From a virus, in IMG/VR virus record IMGVR_UViG_3300035459_000118, positions 1 through 64,000 of that record: a stretch of 64,000 nucleotides of DNA, one strand, 5' to 3'. How positions within the stretch are numbered: the first letter of the stretch is position 1; the number at the start of each line of letters is the position of its first letter. Made by a program: the position numbers and the translations under genes. The notes under the pieces were generated by a model. It was not told where the DNA came from. It was given only the letters and a program-made list of their open reading frames with translations, and did not search any database. Shown piece after piece: positions 17,056 to 23,887 of the stretch.

Positions 17056-17804
17056 CAGACAGTATCCCCTTCCTGTTGTACGGGTTTATCGGTATATTCC
17101 ACCAAGAGTTTGACAGGAGTATTAAGATCGATCTCGTGCTTATCCTTAAATATCCCGATCTCCTGACCCATCTTTATCAATGCCCCCGGCTTATCGTAAA
17201 GCTCGAATTCAATACGCTCGTCGATTATCTCATCGCCAGGATTTCCATCTATCGACTTCCTGACGAGAACACGGCGCGTCCTGTTTATTCTAATCTTCTT
17301 GATTGCCTTGCTTGCCTGAAATGGTAGGTCCTTAAGATTGGTAATCTTAATGTCTCCTTCTGGAGTAAGATAATCGGCAATATCAGAGTGTGCGAGAATG
17401 GACATCTCCTTGAGCACTTTGGCTTTATCATTGATATACCGGGTGGAAATGTCCTTCTCTTTTGCTGTGATTGCCTCTTGTACTTTAATACTACTTAAAA
17501 CCTGAGAAGCCCTGACAGCAGCAGACTCATCTGAAGAAACATTAAAGCTCTTACAACGGAGTACAGCTTGCATCCCATTGTAATCCTTTGTATATTCACG
17601 AACAAACTCGCGCTGCTTACTAGTAAGACCAAAAGGATCAGTATCTAATCTCCCATTCTTGCTCACTGTGCTTTTCTTCTTCTTGGGAGGAAGAAATCTT
17701 GAATTATTAAATCTCCTACTACCTGCACCATAGAATACTTGTTTCTGGGAGGTTTGATCTTTTGGTTGAGGTATGTTGAATCGGCTGGTCATATTGGTTT
17801 CCAT
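17055..17804 (-). CDS. terS: Terminase small subunit
   Basis: 249 residues. LTSKQREFVREYTKDYNGMQAVLR is the Terminase_2-type DNA-binding helix-turn-helix region. A helical centre and a beta C-terminus follow. It recognises the packaging site and stimulates the large subunit, whose gene overlaps by one base. The N-terminus SRFNIPQP carries a peptide motif shared with several other proteins of this phage. ATG at 17792 (MTSRFN) is an alternative start. Neither start has a strong ribosome site, and promoter P2 lies just upstream. Confidence 0.85.
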   Translation of the reverse strand: METNMTSRFNIPQPKDQTSQKQVFYGAGSRRFNNSRFLPPKKKKSTVSKNGRLDTDPFGLTSKQREFVREYTKDYNGMQAVLRCKSFNVSSDESAAVRASQVLSSIKVQEAITAKEKDISTRYINDKAKVLKEMSILAHSDIADYLTPEGDIKITNLKDLPFQASKAIKKIRINRTRRVLVRKSIDGNPGDEIIDERIEFELYDKPGALIKMGQEIGIFKDKHEIDLNTPVKLLVEYTDKPVQQEGDTV

Positions 17805-17829
17805 TTCAATAAATAGACTGATACATCTA

Positions 17830-17873
17830 TTTATATAAATGGAAATTGGGGGTCTCTAAAAATTTTATTTTCA
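17830..17873 (-). promoter_or_regulatory. Phage promoter P2
   Basis: Minus strand: GAAAATAAAATTTTTAGAGAC, then CCATTTATATAAATAG, with 16 nt between TTTTTAGA and TTATATAAA. It is almost identical to P1 over 40 bases. It lies 26 bp upstream of the small terminase gene and should start the packaging and structural transcript. Confidence 0.75.
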
Positions 17874-17874
17874 T

Positions 17875-18095
17875 CGGAAGATTGCTAGAAACACAAATGC
17901 AGAAAGGTGATTGGTTATCCTTTCTGCATTTGCTGACCTGGGTTTCTATATTGGCAACCCTTGTCTATGCTTTCAGGCGTGAAAGCTTTGGCATAGTGCT
18001 CCGATGATGGAGCAAGCGGAGATTCTCAGGCTAACCTACGGCCACAACGTAGTGCCTGTTATGTGTAAACATGAAGGAAGCTTCCGAGGTCCTCC
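17875..18095 (-). ncRNA. Structured intergenic RNA or terminator complex
   Basis: No gene fits these about 220 bases. They hold a perfect 13-bp stem (17895-17907 with 17919-17931) enclosed by an outer TAGAAAC/GTTTCTA pair, a nested CTATGC/GCATAG hairpin around 17970-18000, and TGCTCC/GGAGCA at 17997-18016. The block ends the leftward accessory operon and precedes P2. It could be a strong terminator with RNA structure, a packaging site, or a small RNA. No U-run follows the stem, so the terminator role is uncertain. Confidence 0.45.
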
Positions 18096-18098
18096 TTT

Positions 18099-18347
18099 CT
18101 ATTCTTTGACATTTATACCTGTTATTTCTTTCATGGGAATCAGATCATCAGGACAATGCCAGATTACAATCTTACCATCGGGCAATTTGTATTTTTTGGG
18201 AACAATCATTTCCAGGTCGACGATCTTCTTGATTAGTTCTGCTTTTTCGTTGGCAAGAGCAACAATACATTCACGTGCAGTTCCGCCAGAATTTAGAAGA
18301 TTATACACAGTGGGATCATTTACAAAAACTTCATCGAATGTTTTCAT
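18099..18347 (-). CDS. Small hypothetical protein
   Basis: 82 residues beginning MKTFDEVFVNDPTVYNLL, with a helical centre and a short beta end (KLPDGKIVIWHCPDDLIP). The ATG overlaps the upstream TGA (ATGA), and AGGG is 6 nt upstream. Last gene of the leftward accessory group. No family recognised. Confidence 0.6.
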   Translation of the reverse strand: MKTFDEVFVNDPTVYNLLNSGGTARECIVALANEKAELIKKIVDLEMIVPKKYKLPDGKIVIWHCPDDLIPMKEITGINVKE

Positions 18348-18805
18348 TTCAAGCCCTTTCTTAACCAATCAAACCATAATTGGCTTGTCTCATCTGAAGC
18401 AAATTTCAGAGAAAATAACAATGCATCCATCTCCCACCATTGGATAGTATAATATTTTATAATGCTTCTTTTATAATCGGAAACAAAATCTTCCCCAAAC
18501 GCATCGAACGATACCTCTCTAATATTTCTTTTCCCTTTTTCCCACTGAACATGGTGCCGCCATTCATGGGCGATTGCATTGACCATGTAACCATCATCGT
18601 TTGAATACCGCAAACTTAAAACTATCAAACCTCGATTAGTCAAATCGCAATATCTTTCGCCAACCAAGATTTCTCCTCTTTGCTTATGCACATATCCTGC
18701 GCCCATTGGAAGATCCTCCAGCATGATTTCAGGAAGAGGAATAGATCTGTCGAATTTGCGCAGCCAATTCAATTCTATCCATTTACGTGCAGAAGAAGCA
18801 CTCAT
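18344..18805 (-). CDS. HExxH putative metallopeptidase
   Basis: 153 residues. AIAHEWRHHVQW contains the zinc-binding HExxH helix of zincin-type peptidases, and acidic residues downstream could supply the third ligand. There is no signal peptide, so it would act inside the cell. A second HExxH protein, of the phage metallopeptidase family, is encoded at 58691-59248. Target unknown. Confidence 0.6.
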   Translation of the reverse strand: MSASSARKWIELNWLRKFDRSIPLPEIMLEDLPMGAGYVHKQRGEILVGERYCDLTNRGLIVLSLRYSNDDGYMVNAIAHEWRHHVQWEKGKRNIREVSFDAFGEDFVSDYKRSIIKYYTIQWWEMDALLFSLKFASDETSQLWFDWLRKGLK

Positions 18806-19015
18806 TTAAATTCCTTGTGAAAATTCAAGAACTATTTTATCCATACGATCGAGTTCTTCTTGCGTCAATTCCCGACACTGCGGATTATGCTGGCATGACC
18901 AGATAGAGAAATGGCCCTTCTGAAAATTATCTTTCAAGATCTTTTTGAGATTCTCCATGGCTACTTCAGATTCGAGAGCTTTAACTATGCTGCAATAGAT
19001 AATTGGAGTAGACAT
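18806..19015 (-). CDS. Small hypothetical protein
   Basis: 69 residues. A hydrophobic start (TPIIYCSIVKALES) leads to a helical end (ELTQEELDRMDKIVLEFS), with a Cys-His-Cys cluster in the middle (WSCQHNPQCREL). GGGAG lies about 10 nt upstream. It directly precedes the HExxH gene. No family recognised. Confidence 0.5.
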   Translation of the reverse strand: MSTPIIYCSIVKALESEVAMENLKKILKDNFQKGHFSIWSCQHNPQCRELTQEELDRMDKIVLEFSQGI

Positions 19016-19032
19016 AGCTCAGTTCTCCCAAA

Positions 19033-19362
19033 CTATTTATTGATCGTATTCCACCACGTGACAGCATCCGCTTCATTTTTAAGATGAGGACCTTCCTTAC
19101 CGCAAGAAGGACAAAAAACCCAACATCGGTTTTCTCTTCGGACCATAACACTTGATTTACAATTGCTACAAAATACGAGACCATGCGACTGTTGTTCTTC
19201 TCTGTTTATATATCCCAGCATTTCAAGAATCGCAATAGTATTAAAAACATTGGAAGAAAGAAGATATCCAGATTCTTTTTCTAATTCTCCCATTTTTACT
19301 GTAACTTCTTCCTCAATCGCTTTTCTTTTAGAAAAAGAAAAACCTAATTTTTCCTTATCCAT
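19033..19362 (-). CDS. Zinc-ribbon protein, Lar-like end
   Basis: 109 residues. Two CxxC pairs (FCSNCKSS and FCPSCGKEGP) are followed by AVTWWNT. This matches the restriction-alleviation Lar style zinc ribbon, C-P-x-C-G-x-x-G-P...A-x-x-W-N, found in many phages. Lar proteins moderate type I restriction. Here that role is only suggested by the motif. TAA of the upstream gene abuts the ATG. Confidence 0.55.
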   Translation of the reverse strand: MDKEKLGFSFSKRKAIEEEVTVKMGELEKESGYLLSSNVFNTIAILEMLGYINREEQQSHGLVFCSNCKSSVMVRRENRCWVFCPSCGKEGPHLKNEADAVTWWNTINK

Positions 19363-19728
19363 TTAAAGAACCTCCTCCAGCCTATCCATATCTTCAACAA
19401 TAACCAAATATCGACAGTCTTTCTTTTCCATAGAAGGAATGCTTACGAGAATACTTTTTTTCTGATAATCAATAGACTCAACTATTCCATCTGTTGGCTG
19501 GATCGAGAATCCAATAAAATCCTTGAGACGGACCCTGTCGCCAACACGGAAAGGACATAACCATGTAGTAGCAATTTTAGACTCAACAAGACGAATTATC
19601 GCGCATTCAACGATTCTCTCGACAAAGGTCGCAACATCAATATAGTCTGGGATACGAATATTCGCACGTTCAAACATCTTCTGCAAGCGTTGCGTGGCTT
19701 CCTTTCTCAACTCCTGATACTTATCCAT
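19363..19728 (-). CDS. Hypothetical protein
   Basis: 121 residues from ATG at 19728, with GGAG 9 nt upstream. A helical first half (about 1-55) is followed by a small beta-barrel-like half: FRVGDRVRLKDFIGFSI, GIVESIDYQ, ILVSIPSM, resembling a KOW or SH3 fold. No family assigned. A longer frame to 19770 overlaps the previous gene. Confidence 0.6.
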   Translation of the reverse strand: MDKYQELRKEATQRLQKMFERANIRIPDYIDVATFVERIVECAIIRLVESKIATTWLCPFRVGDRVRLKDFIGFSIQPTDGIVESIDYQKKSILVSIPSMEKKDCRYLVIVEDMDRLEEVL

Positions 19729-19730
19729 CT

Positions 19731-20333
19731 CTATATTCTCCTTTCGAAAACACTTTTCAGGTCTTTCCATGCATCTTCTATCGTCATCCTGGGAAAAGCA
19801 TACTGAAAATAAATTGGATTCTCTTTCATGTATCTCTCAAAGCCAGACTTCGATCCGCGATCCATACTGACTGATCTTTCTGCTTGTTGTTCAGGAGTGA
19901 AAAGTATTCTGGACTTTTGGACGAGGATGTTTTCCTCAGAACAGGGCAAAAGCAATCTCTCTGGTACTGCAACAGCAAGATCATTCTGAAAATTCTGGAT
20001 TGTTTCTGAAAAAGATGGTTTTTCTTTTGGAATTCTTTTCTTGATGTTTGGATTACGCCTTCTCGCATCCTCAGCGTTCCGGTTGACTCGCTTGTGCTGG
20101 CACTCCTCGTTGCTGCAATACTTACGTGGCTTGAAATCCTTTTGCTGAATAATCTCTCCACAAGCAGCACAAATGAAGGATGGATATTGGGTAACTTTTC
20201 TCTCTTTCTTGGCTCTTCTTCTGGCAATCTCAATCCCAAGAGCCTTCTCACATTCTCTTGTATGACAATACTTGCGGGGACGATACTTTGAATACCCAAC
20301 CTCGTTGGTACATCCGGGTCTCTGACAGATCAT
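19731..20333 (-). CDS. Double zinc-finger protein
   Basis: 200 residues. Two related fingers, CQRPGCTNEVGYSKYRPRKYC and CAACGEIIQQKDFKPRKYCSN, each end in PRKYC, followed by a basic linker. This is the ribbon style seen in phage DNA-binding and homing proteins. The C-terminal half is helical (RMTIEDAWKDLKSVFERR). Function unknown; DNA or RNA binding is likely. Confidence 0.6.
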   Translation of the reverse strand: MICQRPGCTNEVGYSKYRPRKYCHTRECEKALGIEIARRRAKKERKVTQYPSFICAACGEIIQQKDFKPRKYCSNEECQHKRVNRNAEDARRRNPNIKKRIPKEKPSFSETIQNFQNDLAVAVPERLLLPCSEENILVQKSRILFTPEQQAERSVSMDRGSKSGFERYMKENPIYFQYAFPRMTIEDAWKDLKSVFERRI

Positions 20334-20782
20334 TGAGGCTTCCTTTCCATATCTCTAAGAATTTTTATGAATGATTCTCTATAAAATTCCTTTGATTCGT
20401 TAAGTCCTTTCCACTGGTCCATTGGAACAACAACAAAACCATGTTTATTCAAGATGCCTGCCAATTCAATAATATCGAATACGGCATGGCCTTCCTGATC
20501 ATGCTGGATATGGACATTGGAAAATGACGAGAATGGAATGTCTCCGTTAATTCTGGGCTGTGGGGAACAACCGATAATCAAATACAAAAATACAAGAACA
20601 GCAAGAACAAGCAAACAACAATCGAAAACAAGTTTCCGCTTAGTTAATGATTCCGATAATGATTCCGAACCCAAATTAGAAGGTTTAACATCTTCTCTTT
20701 TTAAGAAGAACTCATTGTGGCTACCATACCTGGAAGCTAATTCCAGATCTTTCTTTTCTTCTTCGGAAAGATGGCATTTCAT
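20330..20782 (-). CDS. Single-pass membrane protein
   Basis: 150 residues. A cytoplasmic N-terminus of about 50 residues, one membrane segment (LVFDCCLLVLAVLVFLYLII, about 51-70) and a soluble C-terminal domain outside. It starts with a strong AAAGGAG site and overlaps both neighbours by ATGA. Family unknown. Confidence 0.6.
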   Translation of the reverse strand: MKCHLSEEEKKDLELASRYGSHNEFFLKREDVKPSNLGSESLSESLTKRKLVFDCCLLVLAVLVFLYLIIGCSPQPRINGDIPFSSFSNVHIQHDQEGHAVFDIIELAGILNKHGFVVVPMDQWKGLNESKEFYRESFIKILRDMERKPQ

Positions 20783-21063
20783 CTTCTTCTCCTTTTTGAG
20801 TGTAATTCCCGGATGGCTTTCTGATTGGCTTTTTCATGCATTGTGGCAAAAGGATGCCGGCCTCTTTTAAAAGAATTCAAAAAGAGAAAGTCATCTTCCA
20901 GCCTATTTATTTCAACAACGAGACTGCGACAATCTTGTTCCATTCGATCCTGTATAATCAGTCCTTCTTGAATAAAAGAAGTGGCAATCTCATCGCAAAC
21001 ATCATCAATAATAAAAACCCGTTTACCTCTTCCAGAAGTCGAAGTTGCAATCATTATCTTCAT
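20779..21063 (-). CDS. Small basic protein
   Basis: 94 residues, with a compact first half (RVFIIDDVCDEIATSFIQEG) and a strongly basic tail ending KRRRR. Nucleic-acid binding is possible. The start overlaps the upstream stop by ATGA. No family recognised. Confidence 0.55.
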   Translation of the reverse strand: MKIMIATSTSGRGKRVFIIDDVCDEIATSFIQEGLIIQDRMEQDCRSLVVEINRLEDDFLFLNSFKRGRHPFATMHEKANQKAIRELHSKRRRR

Positions 21064-21146
21064 CCTATAAATTCGTTAACCACCTGCAACACAAACCAGG
21101 CAAAAGCCAACACAAAAAGCAAAAAACAAGTTATCCGATCATCCAT
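21060..21146 (-). CDS. Tiny membrane peptide
   Basis: 28 residues that are nearly all one hydrophobic helix, starting MDDRITCFLLFVLAFAW. AGGAAGG is 7 nt before the ATG, and its stop overlaps the next ATG. It overlaps the end of the preceding 55-residue membrane gene in another frame. Small hydrophobic peptides of this type are common among phage lysis or host-takeover genes; role unknown. Confidence 0.45.
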   Translation of the reverse strand: MDDRITCFLLFVLAFAWFVLQVVNEFIG

Positions 21147-21298
21147 ATCAAAACCTTCCTCATCTTTATGAGTGCAAAAATAGAAACAACAGCACCGCCG
21201 AAAACTATAAGTCCCGGCCAGCCCCAAAGACGAATAACAAAAATTAAAAAGATTGCTATACTTGAAAATAAAGAAGCTGCAAAAATGATCTTTTCCAT
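21131..21298 (-). CDS. Small two-helix membrane protein
   Basis: 55 residues with two membrane helices (about 4-22 and 26-45) separated by a short RLWGWPG turn. No strong ribosome site is visible before the ATG at 21298. A class II holin would look like this, but no family match is evident. Confidence 0.45.
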   Translation of the reverse strand: MEKIIFAASLFSSIAIFLIFVIRLWGWPGLIVFGGAVVSIFALIKMRKVLIWMIG

Positions 21299-21317
21299 AA
21301 CCAAAACTTTCTTGAGA

Positions 21318-21370
21318 TAAAAAAGCGGGAGTTGAATAAGGGGTTTCTTCCCGTACATCCAACCCCCGCT
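21318..21370 (-). terminator. Intrinsic terminator after the 116-residue secreted protein
   Basis: Minus strand: AGCGGGGGTTG pairs with CAACTCCCGCT across an internal GGGG/CCCC hairpin and is followed by TTTTTT. It separates the gene at 21406-21756 from the small genes downstream. Confidence 0.7.
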
Positions 21371-21405
21371 TGGGTCAGCGCATTCTTCTGACTGCGGAGC
21401 CTGTC

Positions 21406-21756
21406 TCACGCAGCCAATGATTGACCATCCATTGGATGGGAGATGCCGGCGTTGGCGAGATTAGTCCCGAAATCATTTCCGGAAACGGCGGTACTTACCT
21501 TTTTATAAGTGGTGGCCGTACTGGCCGTGGCGATCTCGGCAATCGTAGAGCCGATGGCGCCGATGGGGTGGAAATCGATCATTGTCATGCTTTCAAAGTT
21601 TGAGGTCACAATGGTATCCACCATATTCGGTGGGACGCCAGAGACGGCCTCCGCCCGACTCGACACAATGACGTTTTCAGCCCCTCCCCAGGTTGGTCCC
21701 GCAAACAATGCGAACAATGCGAGACACAGGAACAACATGAAAATACTTTTCTTCAT
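21406..21756 (-). CDS. Small secreted protein
   Basis: 116 residues. MKKSIFMLFLCLALFALFAG followed by PTWGGA is a signal peptide. The mature part is a low-complexity Ala/Ser/Thr/Ile sequence with IDFHPIGAIGSTIAEIATAS. GGAGGT is 4 nt before the ATG. It has its own promoters upstream and an intrinsic terminator downstream, so it is probably an independently expressed, perhaps abundant, exported protein. Family unknown. Confidence 0.65.
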   Translation of the reverse strand: MKKSIFMLFLCLALFALFAGPTWGGAENVIVSSRAEAVSGVPPNMVDTIVTSNFESMTMIDFHPIGAIGSTIAEIATASTATTYKKVSTAVSGNDFGTNLANAGISHPMDGQSLAA

Positions 21757-21814
21757 TTTTACCTCCTTCTTCTGTCGTTAATCCTGGAATCACCAGTCTT
21801 TCGTTCCCTTCGAA

Positions 21815-21841
21815 CTAATTATACTTTGCTTTAATGAAATC
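21815..21841 (-). promoter_or_regulatory. Promoter M7 (ATTCATTAAAG-N5-TATAAT type)
   Basis: Minus strand: ATTTCATTAAAG, five nt, then TATAAT. The same box and spacing occur at five rightward sites. It reads toward the small secreted protein 60 bp away. Confidence 0.6.
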
Positions 21842-21877
21842 CGCAAAAAATAATTTTATTCGGAGGGAAACCTCACA

Positions 21878-21921
21878 TTTATATAAAGAAAAACCACACC
21901 TTATCAAAAATTTTTATTTTA
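21878..21921 (-). promoter_or_regulatory. Phage promoter P3
   Basis: Minus strand: AAAATAAAAATTTTTGAT, 16 nt, TTATATAAA. This is the most divergent of the five copies (GAT instead of AGA) but keeps the exact spacing. It is in tandem with M7, so the secreted-protein gene may be used both early and late. Confidence 0.6.
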
Positions 21922-22103
21922 AGCGCAAAAAATACCCCTTTAGCGGAGCTGGGTTAGCTAAGTATTTGATCTCAATAGATTATTTTGGTGAAAACTTGAA
22001 TGAGAAACTCGGCTTTTTGGCCTATTTTACTGATTTTTGATAAGGGCAACTAAAAACAAGCTATATAACCCATTGATTTCGTTAATAAATAAAAATTACA
22101 TTT

Positions 22104-22147
22104 TTTATAAAAAAATGCTTTACTTTTCTTTTAAAACAAGTATACTG
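22104..22147 (+). promoter_or_regulatory. Possible sigma70-type promoter for the large RNA
   Basis: TTTACT and TATACT separated by 16 nt, immediately upstream of a 540-base gene-free structured region. The match to the host consensus is moderate. Confidence 0.4.
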
Positions 22148-22149
22148 AA

Positions 22150-22690
22150 CTTGAGTAAAGGTTCTTTTACAACAGAGGGGAGCAGCGAACAAAGGCGAGC
22201 AGATTCCACCCTCAAACGAAAGTCGGAAACTCCCGACAGCGAAATTAAAACCCTGCTGAATGGGTTTAAAATACGGGAAGCAAGGTCTTCTTTCCAACCC
22301 AAACCCAACCCCAGAGCCCACTCCCACTTACAGATGGCAAGCCACTAAGTGGGTTACCCAGGATGAGAACTCCTGGTGACTTCGAGGAAAGACTCGTCGC
22401 CAACCAGCCAAGGCGTGAACCTCGTATGAAAGCAACGAGGATTTCTGGTGCGTAACGGCGCATGAATTCCGAAACGGTAACCCCATACCGAAGAAGGGGC
22501 AGTTTCAAGTGGTTCCTGACTGAACCGATTCTTTGACGAAAGCACTCAGCTGCTAGGTATCGTTACCCCGACGCAAAAATGTTCGGAGGCAATACCACAA
22601 GTGCCTGGTCACGAGAAATATGATCCTGTGGGTCGGTGGAAGCACTGACCCGGCGCAATACAAGTTAAGGATCTGAAATGCGCGTACGAT
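22150..22690 (+). ncRNA. Candidate large structured noncoding RNA
   Basis: No convincing protein frame exists here. Instead many consecutive hairpins occur: GTCGG/CCGAC (22222-22237), CCAGGA/TCCTGG (22358-22376), CGAG/CTCG (22383-22396), CCTCGT/ACGAGG (22420-22440), GGTTC/GAACC (22511-22526), AGGCA/TGCCT (22587-22606) and GGGTC/GACCC (22630-22651). GAAA-type loops are frequent. A promoter-like element precedes it and the first rightward gene follows. Length and density recall the ornate large phage RNAs such as ROOL or GOLLD, but I cannot assign it to either. It may also be partly the leader of the early operon. Confidence 0.55.
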
Positions 22691-22717
22691 CGCCCTTTAA
22701 TATGAAAGGAGAAAATC

Positions 22718-22891
22718 ATGATCAAGCCTGGAGACAAGGTTCAAATCATTCAACTGGGAGACGAATACTACGGCAGGACCGGGAAGGTTCTTTCTGTTTC
22801 ACGGAGCCTCGCCCTGGTAGAATTTCACGATGGGACAACCCGCTACTACAACAATATGAACGGCATCGATATTAAAAAGGAGGAGCCATGA
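22718..22891 (+). CDS. KOW/SH3-like small protein
   Basis: 57 residues. Starts MIKPGDKVQIIQLGDEYYG and continues GRTGKVLSVSRSLALVEF, a KOW-type beta barrel as found in NusG and ribosomal proteins, so RNA or polymerase binding is possible. AAAGGAG lies before the ATG. First gene of the rightward arm, directly after the structured RNA. Its TGA overlaps the next ATG. Confidence 0.65.
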   Translation: MIKPGDKVQIIQLGDEYYGRTGKVLSVSRSLALVEFHDGTTRYYNNMNGIDIKKEEP

Positions 22892-23108
22892 AAATCAACT
22901 ACGGCATCAATAAAGTCGAAATAACAATCCCTCGCAAGCACCGAAAGAAGAAAATCCTGCACGAAAACCATTCGGCGGAAATCCAGCGTTCTCAGGCGAC
23001 GAAAGCTGGGACAAAAACTATGAAGCGATCTCCGCCACAGTGAAGAAAACCGTCGCCGAGAAACACCCCGGATGGGGGTTGACCGGCTTTTGCGAAGCGA
23101 AAAACTAA
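22888..23108 (+). pseudogene. Small gene with apparent -1 frameshift
   Basis: The ATG at 22888 opens a frame (MKINYGINKVEITIPRKHRKK) that becomes unconvincing and stops at 23043. The -1 frame from about 22950 reads ENPARKPFGGNPAFSGDESW, then DKNYEAISATVKKTVAEKHP and GWGLTGFCEAKN, ending at 23108. That stretch has strong protein character but no start codon of its own. Either a base was lost or gained in the A-rich run near 22945-22955, or ribosomes shift there. Confidence 0.5.
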
Positions 23109-23142
23109 CCCGTTTAAAATAGTCCAGAAAGGAGAAAATATC

Positions 23143-23865
23143 ATGAAGGGATGCTTGAGAATAGTAAGAGGCAATGAGGTAAAGCTGACACTCCCCGGTC
23201 CCAGCATCACAATCAAGGCAGACGGTACGCTGTGGTTTGGGCGCAATCCGATGCTGCCGATCCTGGGCTCCGGAGATGGGCCGGATAAGCAGCGCATGGC
23301 CGACCTCGTTAAGGCTGGCAAATACGATCAGATCCCGGCAATCTATTTTACACGCTTGGGCGACAATCCTAACGGACTCTGGACGGGCACTGACGAGGAG
23401 TGGGCCAAGCACCCGGCGAAAGCGGAACAAGATCGTGTCGCGGCGGCAAAGGCGGCTGAGACTGCCAAGCAGGTTAGAATCTATCTGTCTTCGCGCGGGT
23501 GGGGAGATTACTCTGGCTGTGAGTGGATCGGCGACATCACCCGCCCGGATGCTGAGATTTTGGCAGAGTGTAAGCATATCCTGACCACGGGGCATGACGT
23601 TGACCAGCCGAATCAATCGGATAATGAGATTATGAGCCAGATCACCAAGGCCCGCGCTGATTGGGAGTCTGCCCCCGCGCGTAAGGCGGCGAGAGAGGCG
23701 GCGGAAGAAGAGGATATCCGCCGGAAGATCGCATCTGGATATTGCTTTGCATGTGAGAGTTACTGCCACGGCGACTGTGGGAATTACAGCAGCGATCCGC
23801 GCGTGATGTATCGCCGGCAACTCAACGAGGCGACGCGCGAAGCCAATTACGGCATCGAGGATTAA
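23143..23865 (+). CDS. Hypothetical Cys-rich protein
   Basis: 240 residues. The first 100 are globular, with a repeated Gly/Pro pattern (ADGTLWFGRNPMLPILG). The centre is Ala/Lys helical, and near the C-terminus YCFACESYCHGDCGNY gives four cysteines and a His for metal binding. Base composition is visibly richer in G and C than in neighbours, suggesting a separate origin. AAAGGAG precedes the ATG. No family recognised. Confidence 0.6.
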   Translation: MKGCLRIVRGNEVKLTLPGPSITIKADGTLWFGRNPMLPILGSGDGPDKQRMADLVKAGKYDQIPAIYFTRLGDNPNGLWTGTDEEWAKHPAKAEQDRVAAAKAAETAKQVRIYLSSRGWGDYSGCEWIGDITRPDAEILAECKHILTTGHDVDQPNQSDNEIMSQITKARADWESAPARKAAREAAEEEDIRRKIASGYCFACESYCHGDCGNYSSDPRVMYRRQLNEATREANYGIED

Positions 23866-23887
23866 CGCCACGAAAGGAGAAACACCA

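Noticed and set aside
22037-22348. Open frames of 60-100 codons within the 22.0-22.6 kb region on both strands
   Set aside because: No ribosome site or protein-like composition; the region is better explained by RNA hairpins.
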